From positions 682,001-746,000 of the forward strand of contig CAVXXT010000008.1 of NCBI GenBank assembly GCA_963765815.1: a stretch of DNA of 64,000 bases, given 5' to 3'. This DNA comes from DATLNF01 sp963765815 (GTDB lineage: Bacteria > Actinomycetota > Actinomycetes > BP-191). Both the position numbers and the translations under genes were made by a program. Every line of letters begins with the position of its first letter. Position 1 is the stretch's first letter. The notes beneath the pieces were generated by a model. That model was not told where the DNA came from and made no database searches. It was given only the letters and a program-made list of their open reading frames with translations. Below, piece by piece: positions 1 through 7,050 of this stretch.

Positions 1-2
1 GC

Positions 3-818
3 GAGGAGACCACCACCGGCGTCATCCGGCTCAAGCAGATGGCGGCCGACGGCGCGCTGACCTTCCCGATGATCGCGGTCAACGACACCGACACCAAGCA
101 CATGTTCGACAACCGCTACGGCACCGGCCAGTCGACCCTCGACGCCGTCTTCCGCGCGACCAACACGCTGCTCGCCGGCAAGACGGTCGTCGTCGCCGGC
201 TACGGCTACTGCGGCAAGGGCGTCGCGGAGCGCTCGAAGGGCATGGGCGCCAACGTCGTCGTCACCGAGATCGACCCCACCAAGGCGCTCGACGCGAAGA
301 TGCAGGGCTACAGCGTCATGCCGATGATCGACGCCGCGCGCATCGGCGACGTCTTCATCACCGTGACCGGCAACCGCGACGTGCTGCGCAAGGAGCACTT
401 CGAGGTCATGAAGGACGGCGCGATCTTCGCCAACTCCGGCCACTTCGACATCGAGATCGACATCAAGGCGCTCGAGGGCCTCGCGGTCGAGCGTCGCGAC
501 AAGATCCGGCACCAGACCGACGAGTACGTCATGGCCGACGGCCGTCGCCTGCTGCTCCTCGCCGAGGGCCGGCTCGTCAACCTCGGTGCCGCCGAGGGCC
601 ACCCGGCCGCGGTCATGGACATGTCCTTCGCCGACCAGGCGCTCACCGCCGAGTGGCTCGTCGCGAACCACAAGGATCTGACGCCGGGTGTGCACGACGT
701 GCCCGAGCACATCGACAAGGAGGTCGCGCGCGTGAAGCTCGCCTCCATGAACGTCGACATCGACACGCTCACCGCGGCCCAGGAGGAGTACCTCAGCTCC
801 TGGGAGCACGGCTCCTAG
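3..818 (+). CDS. ahcY: Adenosylhomocysteinase, C-terminal part (5' end outside the window)
   Basis: Hydrolyses S-adenosyl-homocysteine to adenosine and homocysteine in the cytosol, closing the methyl cycle. The 271 visible residues include the NAD-binding Rossmann motif GYGYCGKG at about visible residue 62 and the family stretches EIDPTKALDAKMQGY, FITVTGNRDV and NLGAAEGHP. The reading frame is open to the window edge, so the N-terminal substrate-binding half is upstream. One oddity: the protein ends EEYLSSWEHGS and lacks the K-x-x-H-Y-R-Y tail that in many SAHH enzymes reaches the neighbouring subunit's NAD. In Mycobacterium ahcY lies one gene from mtrA; here mtrA is about 22 kb downstream. 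Confidence 0.95.
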   Translation, partial: EETTTGVIRLKQMAADGALTFPMIAVNDTDTKHMFDNRYGTGQSTLDAVFRATNTLLAGKTVVVAGYGYCGKGVAERSKGMGANVVVTEIDPTKALDAKMQGYSVMPMIDAARIGDVFITVTGNRDVLRKEHFEVMKDGAIFANSGHFDIEIDIKALEGLAVERRDKIRHQTDEYVMADGRRLLLLAEGRLVNLGAAEGHPAAVMDMSFADQALTAEWLVANHKDLTPGVHDVPEHIDKEVARVKLASMNVDIDTLTAAQEEYLSSWEHGS

Positions 819-819
819 C

Positions 820-1536
820 TTGCCCAAGGGCACGTACCACCACCTCGACCCCGACGGCACTGTCGTCGGGGTCGAGGTGTTCTCGTGCGCGCCCGGCCCG
901 TCCGGGTGGCGCTGGGTCAGCCAGGTGCACGACCCCGAGGGCCGGCCGCTGTCGCGCATCGACCTCACCGTCGACGACCGCTGGCGCCAGCTGCGGGTGC
1001 AGGTCGCCTGCGGCGGCTGGATCGTCCGCGGCGGACTCGCCGGTCGCGAGGTGATCTGGACCCGGATGCCCGACGCCGGCACCGGCGTCATGCCGGACGG
1101 TGTGCAGGAGCACAGCGCGACCGCGGTGGCGTTCACCGGCGAGTCGCCGGCCTTCCTCGTCGCGACCGCGCGGTTGCTCGGCCTCAACACCGACGGTCGG
1201 CGTACGGCGAAGCTGGTCCGCGTCACCGAGCCGGCGTGCGCGCCGCTGCCGGTCGACGAGGGCTGGGCGCTGGTCGACGTCACGACCCACGATCGCGAGG
1301 ACCACGAGCCGCTCGTCGCGGAGACCTACGAGGTCGCCGACCTCGCCACCGCCGAGCGCAAGGTGGTGCACCTCACCGGTGACGTCGTCCTCGACGCTCC
1401 CGGCCTCGAGCTGGTCGCACTCGAGTCCAGGCCCACCCCCACCACCCCCCCACGTAGTCCCCAGACCGCTCTGCCGAACCCTGCTGACCGGTCGTCCATG
1501 GCTAGCGTCACGCGGATCGGTTGCGGCGCTGGGTGA
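820..1536 (+). CDS. Hypothetical protein directly after ahcY
   Basis: Starts at a TTG one base after the ahcY stop, so it is probably co-transcribed. Of 238 residues, the first 205 or so have normal protein composition with a beta-rich look (GWRWVSQVHD, RIDLTVDDRWRQLRVQV, GGWIVRGGLAGREVIWTR), loosely recalling glycolipid-binding-type domains. I do not assign a family. The last 33 residues (PTPTTPPRSP onward) look like read-through of noncoding DNA. They follow a run of seven C near 1446-1452, and one extra C there would bring a TAG stop within a few codons. The true end may therefore be near 1455. Confidence 0.55.
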   Translation: MPKGTYHHLDPDGTVVGVEVFSCAPGPSGWRWVSQVHDPEGRPLSRIDLTVDDRWRQLRVQVACGGWIVRGGLAGREVIWTRMPDAGTGVMPDGVQEHSATAVAFTGESPAFLVATARLLGLNTDGRRTAKLVRVTEPACAPLPVDEGWALVDVTTHDREDHEPLVAETYEVADLATAERKVVHLTGDVVLDAPGLELVALESRPTPTTPPRSPQTALPNPADRSSMASVTRIGCGAG

Positions 1537-1547
1537 TCGGGGTGACC

Positions 1548-1865
1548 ATGGCGGTGGACGAACGAGCCCGGCACGAGCTCTACACCCAGCTCGAGCGGGT
1601 GCTAGGCACGGAGGCGGCGACGACCTTGCTGGAGCACCTGCCACCCGTCGGGTGGGCCGACGTCGCCACCAAGCACGACCTCGACGAGCTCGAGCGCCGG
1701 ATCGACCTGCGGTTCGAGATGACAGAGCAGCGGATGCTCGCGGCCTTCCGCGGCGAGCTCGTGTCGGCGATCACGACGCAGACCCGGACCATGATCTTCA
1801 CCATGGCCGGCACCGTCGTCAGCCTGGCCGCGGTCGCCTTCGCGGCGGCCGCCCGCGCCGGCTGA
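1548..1865 (+). CDS. Small coiled-coil protein with C-terminal membrane anchor
   Basis: A 105-residue protein starting at the ATG of MAVDERARHELY; an in-frame ATG 27 bases upstream is less likely. The middle (LDELERRIDLRFEMTEQRM) is heptad-like and probably coiled coil. The end (MIFTMAGTVVSLAAVAFAAAARA) is one hydrophobic helix. Many actinobacteria carry short proteins of this layout annotated only as hypothetical. No enzymatic motif is visible. It stands on the + strand, end-to-end with the - strand gene at 1894-2511, about 30 bases away. Function unknown; the anchored coiled coil suggests a membrane-associated oligomer. Confidence 0.6.
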   Translation: MAVDERARHELYTQLERVLGTEAATTLLEHLPPVGWADVATKHDLDELERRIDLRFEMTEQRMLAAFRGELVSAITTQTRTMIFTMAGTVVSLAAVAFAAAARAG

Positions 1866-1893
1866 GTCGGCGAGCGGGCGCTGCGTCGTCGTA

Positions 1894-2511
1894 CTAGGCG
1901 GGGTCGCTGCGGTCCTCGATCTCCCAGGCGTGGTCGAGGACGTGCCAGGCGATCCGTCGTACGGCGTAGCGCAGCGGCCAGCGCGCGTCCGGCGCACCTG
2001 ACCGGATCGCGGCGCTGATCGCGGTGCGCTGCTCGCCCCACGGCGTGCGCGGCGGGACGCGGGCGCCGATCGCGCGGCCGTAGCTGCGCTCGGCCTCGCG
2101 GACGTGGTCGGCCACCGCGTCCCGGTCGCGGCCACCCCCGCGTGGACCTTTGCGCAGCGCCTCGGGTGCTCTCGCGAGCACGCCGTCGAAGCATGACCAG
2201 CAGGCCTCGAGCAGTCCGGCCAGCCGGTCTCCCTCGGCCGCGCTCACCGGGTCGTCGTCCCAGGGACCGCGTGCGTCCGGCGCGCCGAAGTCGGTCGTCG
2301 CGGTGCCGGGCACCCGGCCGACGACCTCGAGTTCACCGGGACGGAACCCGGCCCCGACGGCGCGCGCGTAGCGGTCGGCGTAGTCCTGCAGCGCGTCGAT
2401 CGCCGCGTCGTCGCCCTTGCCGCGCCGGCACCACCCGGGCCAGTCGACCGCGCAGGCGACGACCCAGGTCCGGCCCTGCTCGAGGTAGACGCGCGTGGTC
2501 GGCGGGGTCAC
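1894..2511 (-). CDS. Hypothetical protein with DinB-like C-terminus
   Basis: A 205-residue protein read from GTG (VTPPTTRVYLEQG). The N-terminus (RVYLEQGRTWVVACAVDWPGW) resembles the single-domain HicB-like fold. The C-terminal half ends in RYAVRRIAWHVLDHAWEIEDR, whose histidine spacing is reminiscent of DinB/YfiT four-helix proteins that act as metal-dependent thiol transferases. These assignments are by eye. The gene lies 11 bases after the RDD membrane protein gene on the same strand and is probably co-transcribed with it. No signal peptide or membrane segment is evident, so the product should be cytosolic. Confidence 0.6.
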   Translation of the reverse strand: MTPPTTRVYLEQGRTWVVACAVDWPGWCRRGKGDDAAIDALQDYADRYARAVGAGFRPGELEVVGRVPGTATTDFGAPDARGPWDDDPVSAAEGDRLAGLLEACWSCFDGVLARAPEALRKGPRGGGRDRDAVADHVREAERSYGRAIGARVPPRTPWGEQRTAISAAIRSGAPDARWPLRYAVRRIAWHVLDHAWEIEDRSDPA

Positions 2512-2522
2512 CGGAGGCGGAC

Positions 2523-3497
2523 TCAGGCGGGGGGCGTGAACGGGCCGGGCGGGGGAGCGGAGGCCGGCACCGGCGCGGGCGGGCCGGGGTCGGCCGGCGG
2601 CGGGCCGACGACCGGCGCGCTGCCGTACGCCGGCGCCGACGCGGCCCACGGCGACGGCGCGCCGACCGGCCCGTCCGAGCCCCACGGCGACGCGGTCCCG
2701 GCCGCCGGCGGTCCGCCCCACCCTGCGGCGGCGTCGCGGGCGCGCGACTGCTCCCGCATGCGGATCTCCTCCCGGCGGCGCCGCTCGGCGAGGACCGCGG
2801 AGAGGTAGGCCCAGCCCGGCGTGCCCGGCGGCGGCGGTGGCGTGACGACCCGCGACACCGTGCCGGCCAGCTGCTGGCCGAGCTGCTCCCGGGCGGAGGG
2901 CGTGAGACCGGCGGCTCGCCCGAGGAACTCGCGCACCGCGAGCGCGAGATCGCCGGGCAGCGCGCTGAGGTCGAGGGTCGCGGCCCACGCCGCGAGCTGC
3001 GGCGGCATCGGGATCGTCGACGGCGTCCGCGCCGGGATCCGCTCCTGCAGCACGATGGTGCCGGCGGCGACGTCGCCGAGCCGCTTGCCCTTCTCGCTGG
3101 CCAGGCACGTGATGACGCCGACGAACGTGAGCGGGGTCGGGAAGCGATCGGCGAAGACGCCGACGAGACCGCGGATCAGCGCGTGCCGGAAGCTGATCGG
3201 GCCGCCGTCGTCGCGGACGACCCGCAGCCCCATCGCCGCCTTGCCGGGCGTCCGGCCGCGCCACAGCGTCTCGAACAGCACGGGGTAGCCGAGCACGTCG
3301 GCGAGAATGACGAGCAGCAGCATGGTGATCGCCACGGCCCCGTCGAGGGAGACGCCGACCCCGCCGACCACGAACAGGAAGAGGAGCAGGATCCCGAGCT
3401 GGATCGCCAGGTCGATCATCGCCGCCGGCACGCGCGACGCGAGGCGCGCGACGCGCAGCTCCAGCTCGACCGCCTCGCCCGTGACGAGCTGGCTCAC
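2523..3497 (-). CDS. RDD family membrane protein with Pro/Ala-rich tail
   Basis: A 324-residue protein. The RDD domain fills about residues 10-155: the Arg near the start (SRVPAAMIDLAIQ), hydrophobic helices around residues 25-45 and 55-75, then FETLWRGRTPGKAAMGLRVVR and EKGKRLGDVAAGTIVL, all typical of RDD proteins. From about residue 215 the chain becomes a low-complexity Pro/Ala/Gly tail ending PPPGPFTPPA, probably cytosolic and disordered. RDD proteins are putative transporters or accessory proteins of uncertain role. In Mycobacterium a homologue sits beside a SpoIIM-like protein and the MoxR-DUF58 module. Here it is divergent from the SpoIIM-like gene, 37 bases away. Confidence 0.88.
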   Translation of the reverse strand: MSQLVTGEAVELELRVARLASRVPAAMIDLAIQLGILLLFLFVVGGVGVSLDGAVAITMLLLVILADVLGYPVLFETLWRGRTPGKAAMGLRVVRDDGGPISFRHALIRGLVGVFADRFPTPLTFVGVITCLASEKGKRLGDVAAGTIVLQERIPARTPSTIPMPPQLAAWAATLDLSALPGDLALAVREFLGRAAGLTPSAREQLGQQLAGTVSRVVTPPPPPGTPGWAYLSAVLAERRRREEIRMREQSRARDAAAGWGGPPAAGTASPWGSDGPVGAPSPWAASAPAYGSAPVVGPPPADPGPPAPVPASAPPPGPFTPPA

Positions 3498-3522
3498 GAA
3501 ATCGTCCCCTCAGCGTGCGCCG

Positions 3523-3528
3523 TACGAT
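3523..3528 (+). promoter_or_regulatory. -10 box of a probable leaderless transcript
   Basis: TACGAT matches the actinobacterial TANNNT -10 element and ends six bases before the GTG chosen as start of the SpoIIM-like gene. No Shine-Dalgarno sequence lies between them, which fits a leaderless mRNA and supports that start. No clear -35 box is visible. Confidence 0.5.
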
Positions 3529-3534
3529 CGCGGC

Positions 3535-4542
3535 GTGGACATCGATGCCTTCGTCGCGGCGCACAGCCCGGCGTGGAGGCGGCTGGAGCACCTGGTCTCG
3601 CGGGCCCGGCGGCCCCGCCGCCTGAGCGGCGGAGAGCTCGACGAGCTGGTCGACCTCTACCAGCGTACGGCGACGCACCTGTCCGTGGTCCGGTCGTCGT
3701 CGCCCGACCCGCAGCTGGTCGCCCGGCTGTCCACCCTGGTCGCCCGCTCACGCAGTGCTGTCACCGGGGCGCGCCGGGCCGGCTGGTCCGACGCCGCGGA
3801 GTTCCTCACGACGACGTTCCCCGCAGCGGTCTACCGGATGCGGTGGTGGGTGCTCGCGACATCGGTCGGCTGCCTCGCGGTGGCCTTCGGCGTCGGCGTC
3901 TGGGTGGCACACAGCCCGACCGTTCAGGCCAACATCGGCACGCCCGACGAGATCCGTCAGCTGGTGGAGCACGACTTCGCCGACTACTACTCCGCCAACC
4001 CGGCGGCGGCGTTCGCCGGCAAGGTGTTCGTGAACAACGTCGTCGTGGCCGCTCAGGCGTTCACGGTCGGCATCCTGCTCTGCCTTCCTGCGGTGCGGAT
4101 CCTGCTGGTCAACGCCGTGAACGTCGGTGTCGCCGGTGGCGTGATGGCCGCCCACGGCCGGGTGGGGATCTTCTTCGGCCTGATCACCCCGCACGGCCTG
4201 CTCGAGCTCACCGCGATCTTCGTGGCTGGGGCTGCGGGCATGCGGCTGGGCTGGCGCATCGTCGATCCGGGCCCGCGCCGCCGCGTCGACGCCCTCGCGG
4301 AGGAGGGCCGCGCCTCGGCCGCGGTCATCATCGGGCTGGTGCTGGTGTTCGCCGTGGCCGGGTCGATCGAGGGCTTCGTCACGCCGTCCGGGCTGCCCAC
4401 CTGGGCCCGCGTGGCGATCGGCGTCGTGGTCGAGTCCGCCTTCCTGGCCTGGGTGCTGGTCCTCGGCCGGCGGGCGGTCGCTGCCGGCGCGACCGGCGAC
4501 CTGCTCCACGGGCTGGCCGGCGACCAGGCCCCGGCGACCTGA
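3535..4542 (+). CDS. SpoIIM (stage II sporulation protein M) family membrane protein
   Basis: A 335-residue protein starting at GTG (VDIDAFVAAHSPAWRRLEHL). The cytosolic N-terminus (about residues 1-95, with LSGGELDELVDLYQRTATHLS) is typical of actinobacterial SpoIIM-like proteins. Roughly five hydrophobic segments follow from residue 100 (WWVLATSVGCLAVAFGVGVWV) to the end. The loop FFGLITPHGLLELTAIFVAG is the most family-specific stretch. Homologues occur next to RDD, MoxR and DUF58 genes, suggesting a role in an envelope complex rather than sporulation. The gene is divergent from the RDD gene, sharing a 37-base intergenic region. Confidence 0.88.
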   Translation: MDIDAFVAAHSPAWRRLEHLVSRARRPRRLSGGELDELVDLYQRTATHLSVVRSSSPDPQLVARLSTLVARSRSAVTGARRAGWSDAAEFLTTTFPAAVYRMRWWVLATSVGCLAVAFGVGVWVAHSPTVQANIGTPDEIRQLVEHDFADYYSANPAAAFAGKVFVNNVVVAAQAFTVGILLCLPAVRILLVNAVNVGVAGGVMAAHGRVGIFFGLITPHGLLELTAIFVAGAAGMRLGWRIVDPGPRRRVDALAEEGRASAAVIIGLVLVFAVAGSIEGFVTPSGLPTWARVAIGVVVESAFLAWVLVLGRRAVAAGATGDLLHGLAGDQAPAT

Positions 4543-4573
4543 CGCCTGCCCGTTGGGACATTCCCCGACCATT

Positions 4574-4677
4574 CTGTGAAACTCACAGGAAACCGACGGG
4601 AAATTGCCGGGATGCCGGGGTAGGCGCGCGGTCGGCGGATGTAGAAACTCACAGGCACGCCCCCGACGCCCTGTGAG
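4574..4677 (+). promoter_or_regulatory. Repeat-rich leader before the ABC transporter operon
   Basis: The spacer contains CTGTGAAACTCACAG at 4574-4588, an inverted repeat with arms CTGTGA/TCACAG. The element GAAACTCACAGG recurs at 4644-4655, and its CTCACAG (4648-4654) can pair with CTGTGAG at 4671-4677. Two spaced copies plus a hairpin next to the ATG look like an operator pair or a translational control hairpin. No regulator is identified; the PucR-type protein encoded in the same operon is one candidate. Confidence 0.4.
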
Positions 4678-4683
4678 GCCTGC

Positions 4684-6165
4684 ATGCGACCGACGTTCAC
4701 CCGCCGCCTGACGATCGCCGCGATGGCGGGGGCGATGCTGCTGTCCGCGTGCTCCGGCGCCAAGGTCCCGCAGGCCGAGCCGGACACGTCGGGCGGGTCC
4801 GAGAGCACGTCGGACCTGGTGACCGACCCGTCGGCGAGCGCCTCGCCCGGCGCTGCGGCCTCTGCCGCGGCGAGCGCGTCCGCCGCGGCCAAGCCCGGCG
4901 CGACCGTCAAGCCGGGCACGAAGCCCGGCCCGGCCGGGGCCAGCGCCTCGACCGGGCGTCCGCCCGGCGGCACGTCGGGCGGCGGGCAGACGACCAAGAC
5001 CGGCAAGGACGTCGTCCTGTGGACCGGAGCGGACAACACCAAGGGCATCACGTCCAACTCGATCACGATGTGCGCGCACGCGGCGCTCACCTACGGCGCG
5101 GCGTTCAACACCACCAAGGACGACTTCAACGTCTACTGGTCCGCGGTCAACGACGCCGGCGGCATCTTCGGTCGCAAGGTCGACGTGACCTACGAGAACG
5201 ACAACTACACGCCGACCGACGCGATCACGGCCGCGACCAACTGCGAGGCCAAGAACCCGTTCATGCTGATCGGCGGCATCGGCTTCGACCAGATCCCCGC
5301 GGTCCGCAACTGGGCCGAGGACCACAAGATGCTGTACCTCCACCACGCCGCCACCGTGAAGGGCAGCGAGGGCAAGAAGTACTCGTTCACCGCGCTGCCC
5401 ACGGTGGAGAAGCTCGGCGAGGCCTTCGGTGAGCTCGCGCTGCAGAAGTACAAGGGCAAGAAGATCGGCATCATCCACCGGGACAGCGTCAACTGGGATC
5501 CGGGGTACGACGCGTTCAAGTCGCCTACGCGAAGGCGCACGGGCTGAACATCGTGGCCGAGGCGAAGTCGCAGAACGACCACAACCACCTCCAGCGGGTG
5601 CTGACCATCAAGGACGCCGGCGCCGAGGTCGTGTGGCTCTGGGAGAACGCCCTGGTGTCGACGGAGGTCATCACCACCGCCGACCAGCAGCAGTACCGAC
5701 CGCAGTGGCTGCTCTTCCCGTTCAACCTGACGACGCAGACGCTGAAGGACGCAGGCATCCGGGCCGACATGCTCGGGATCGCCGCGTGGCCGGCCTACAG
5801 CAAGGGCGACTACAGCGGGCCGTTCGCGCCGTACGCCGCTGACATCAAGCTGTTCGAGCAGCAGTACGCGAAGTACCGGCCGAACGCCGACATCGACGGC
5901 GTCGGCGGCGACCTGCTGTTCCTCAACTGGGTCGGCAGAAGGCGCTGCACGAGATGCTACATCGCCTGCGGCAAGGACTGCACCCGCAACAAGTTCGTCA
6001 GCCTCATGCACAACGGCTACAAGGCGACGGCGCAGCGGCTGCAGCATCGACTTCAGCCGCGACCCGCACCGCGGCAGCTACCAGTTCAACGTGTTGGAGA
6101 CGTACGACTCGCCGTCCGGCAAGCGGAACTGGCGGCCGATGGCCACCTGCCGCGAGCACCTCTAA
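4684..6165 (+). pseudogene. LIV-type ABC transporter substrate-binding lipoprotein, broken by frameshifts
   Basis: Would capture a small ligand outside the cell and deliver it to the LivH/LivM permease. It begins with a signal peptide and lipobox (LLSAC, Cys at about residue 23), then a long Ala/Ser/Gly/Pro linker to about residue 105. The periplasmic-binding-protein domain follows (WSAVNDAGGIFGRKVDVTYEND). The frame changes at about 5520 (one G missing), 5936 (one C missing), 5957-5961 and 6035-6042. It ends in the original frame with SPSGKRNWRPMATCREHL and a stop at 6163-6165. Repairing the shifts gives about 493 normal residues. Changes in both directions within 520 bases argue for sequencing error or recent decay, not programmed frameshifting. 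The livH gene starts nine bases later. Confidence 0.85.
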
Positions 6166-6174
6166 GCGCCCGGG

Positions 6175-7050
6175 ATGGCGCGCGTCCTGGTCCTCGGGCT
6201 CATCAACGGCGGCATCTACGGGCTGCTCGCGCTCGGCATCGTGCTCGTCTACCGCGGCTCGCGGGTGCTCAACTTCGCGCAGGGCGAGATCGGCACCGTC
6301 GGCCTCTACCTCGCGTTCTGGCTCTCGGTGAAGCACTCCCTGCCGTTCTGGGTCGGCGCGCTCGGCGCGATCGCCGTGGCGGTCGCCATCGGCCTGACCT
6401 TCGAGTGGCTCGTCGTCCGGCGGATGATCGAGGGCACTCGGCTCGCCGTGGCCGTGGGCACGGTCGGCCTGCTGCTTTTCCTCATCCAGCTGGAGCTGCA
6501 GCTGTTCAGCGGGTCGCCCCGGCTGCCGGCCATCCCGATCAAGGGCGCCGGCTTCGACGTGGCCGGGGTCATCGTGAGCCGCACCCAGGTGCTCTCCCTG
6601 GTCGTCGTCGTCGTGGTCGCCGCCGCACTCACCGCCCTGCTGCGGCGCACCGACTTCGGCCTCGGCGTCCTCGCCTCGGCCGACGACCCGGTGGCCGTGC
6701 GCCTGGTCGGGGTCCGGCTCTGGCGGGTCTCGGCGTTCACCTGGGGCCTCGGCGCCGCGCTGTCGGCGATCGCCGCGCTGCTCATCGCGCCGACGGTCGG
6801 CGTGTTCACGCCGGGCTTCGCCAGCGAGATGTTCGTCAAGGCGCTGGCTGCGGCGCTGATCGGCGGCCTGGTCAGCCTGCCCGGCGCGTTCGTCGGCGGG
6901 ATCGCGGTCGGGCTGATCGAGTCCGGAGCGCTCAAGCTCTTCAACAACAGCGCGCTGCCCGGCATCGAGATCCTCGCGGTCTTCGTCACCATCGTCGTGG
7001 TGCTGGTGGTACGACCCCAAGGACTGCTCGGCTCGAAGGCGGCAGCGTGA
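6175..7050 (+). CDS. Branched-chain amino acid-type ABC transporter permease (LivH family)
   Basis: Inner-membrane permease half of a LIV-type importer, 291 residues. The start LVLGLINGGIYGLLALGIVLVYRGSRVLNFAQGEIG is the classic LivH opening: an NGG-Y-GL-A-G-VL-Y pattern followed by NFA-GE. About eight hydrophobic helices follow, with the conserved EAA-like region ALAAALIGGLVSLPGAFVGG and the terminal VLVVRPQGLLG. The next gene begins at a GTG overlapping this stop codon (GTGA), so the two are translationally coupled. The family carries amino acids, urea, amides and aromatic or steroid acids; the substrate cannot be read from the permease. Confidence 0.93.
   Translation: MARVLVLGLINGGIYGLLALGIVLVYRGSRVLNFAQGEIGTVGLYLAFWLSVKHSLPFWVGALGAIAVAVAIGLTFEWLVVRRMIEGTRLAVAVGTVGLLLFLIQLELQLFSGSPRLPAIPIKGAGFDVAGVIVSRTQVLSLVVVVVVAAALTALLRRTDFGLGVLASADDPVAVRLVGVRLWRVSAFTWGLGAALSAIAALLIAPTVGVFTPGFASEMFVKALAAALIGGLVSLPGAFVGGIAVGLIESGALKLFNNSALPGIEILAVFVTIVVVLVVRPQGLLGSKAAA

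Noticed and set aside
1894..3678. A 594-residue - strand ORF over the RDD gene
   Set aside because: Its upstream two-thirds is Arg/Ala/Pro-rich shadow of the RDD gene; only the part from GTG at 2511 looks like protein.
2142..4676. An 844-residue + strand ORF
   Set aside because: Arg/Pro/Gly-rich composition typical of a shadow frame in GC-rich DNA; it lies opposite the RDD gene and out of frame with the SpoIIM-like gene.
5515..6045. Programmed ribosomal frameshifting in the substrate-binding gene
   Set aside because: Four changes in different directions at unrelated sequences, without slippery heptamers, cannot be explained by programmed frameshifting.
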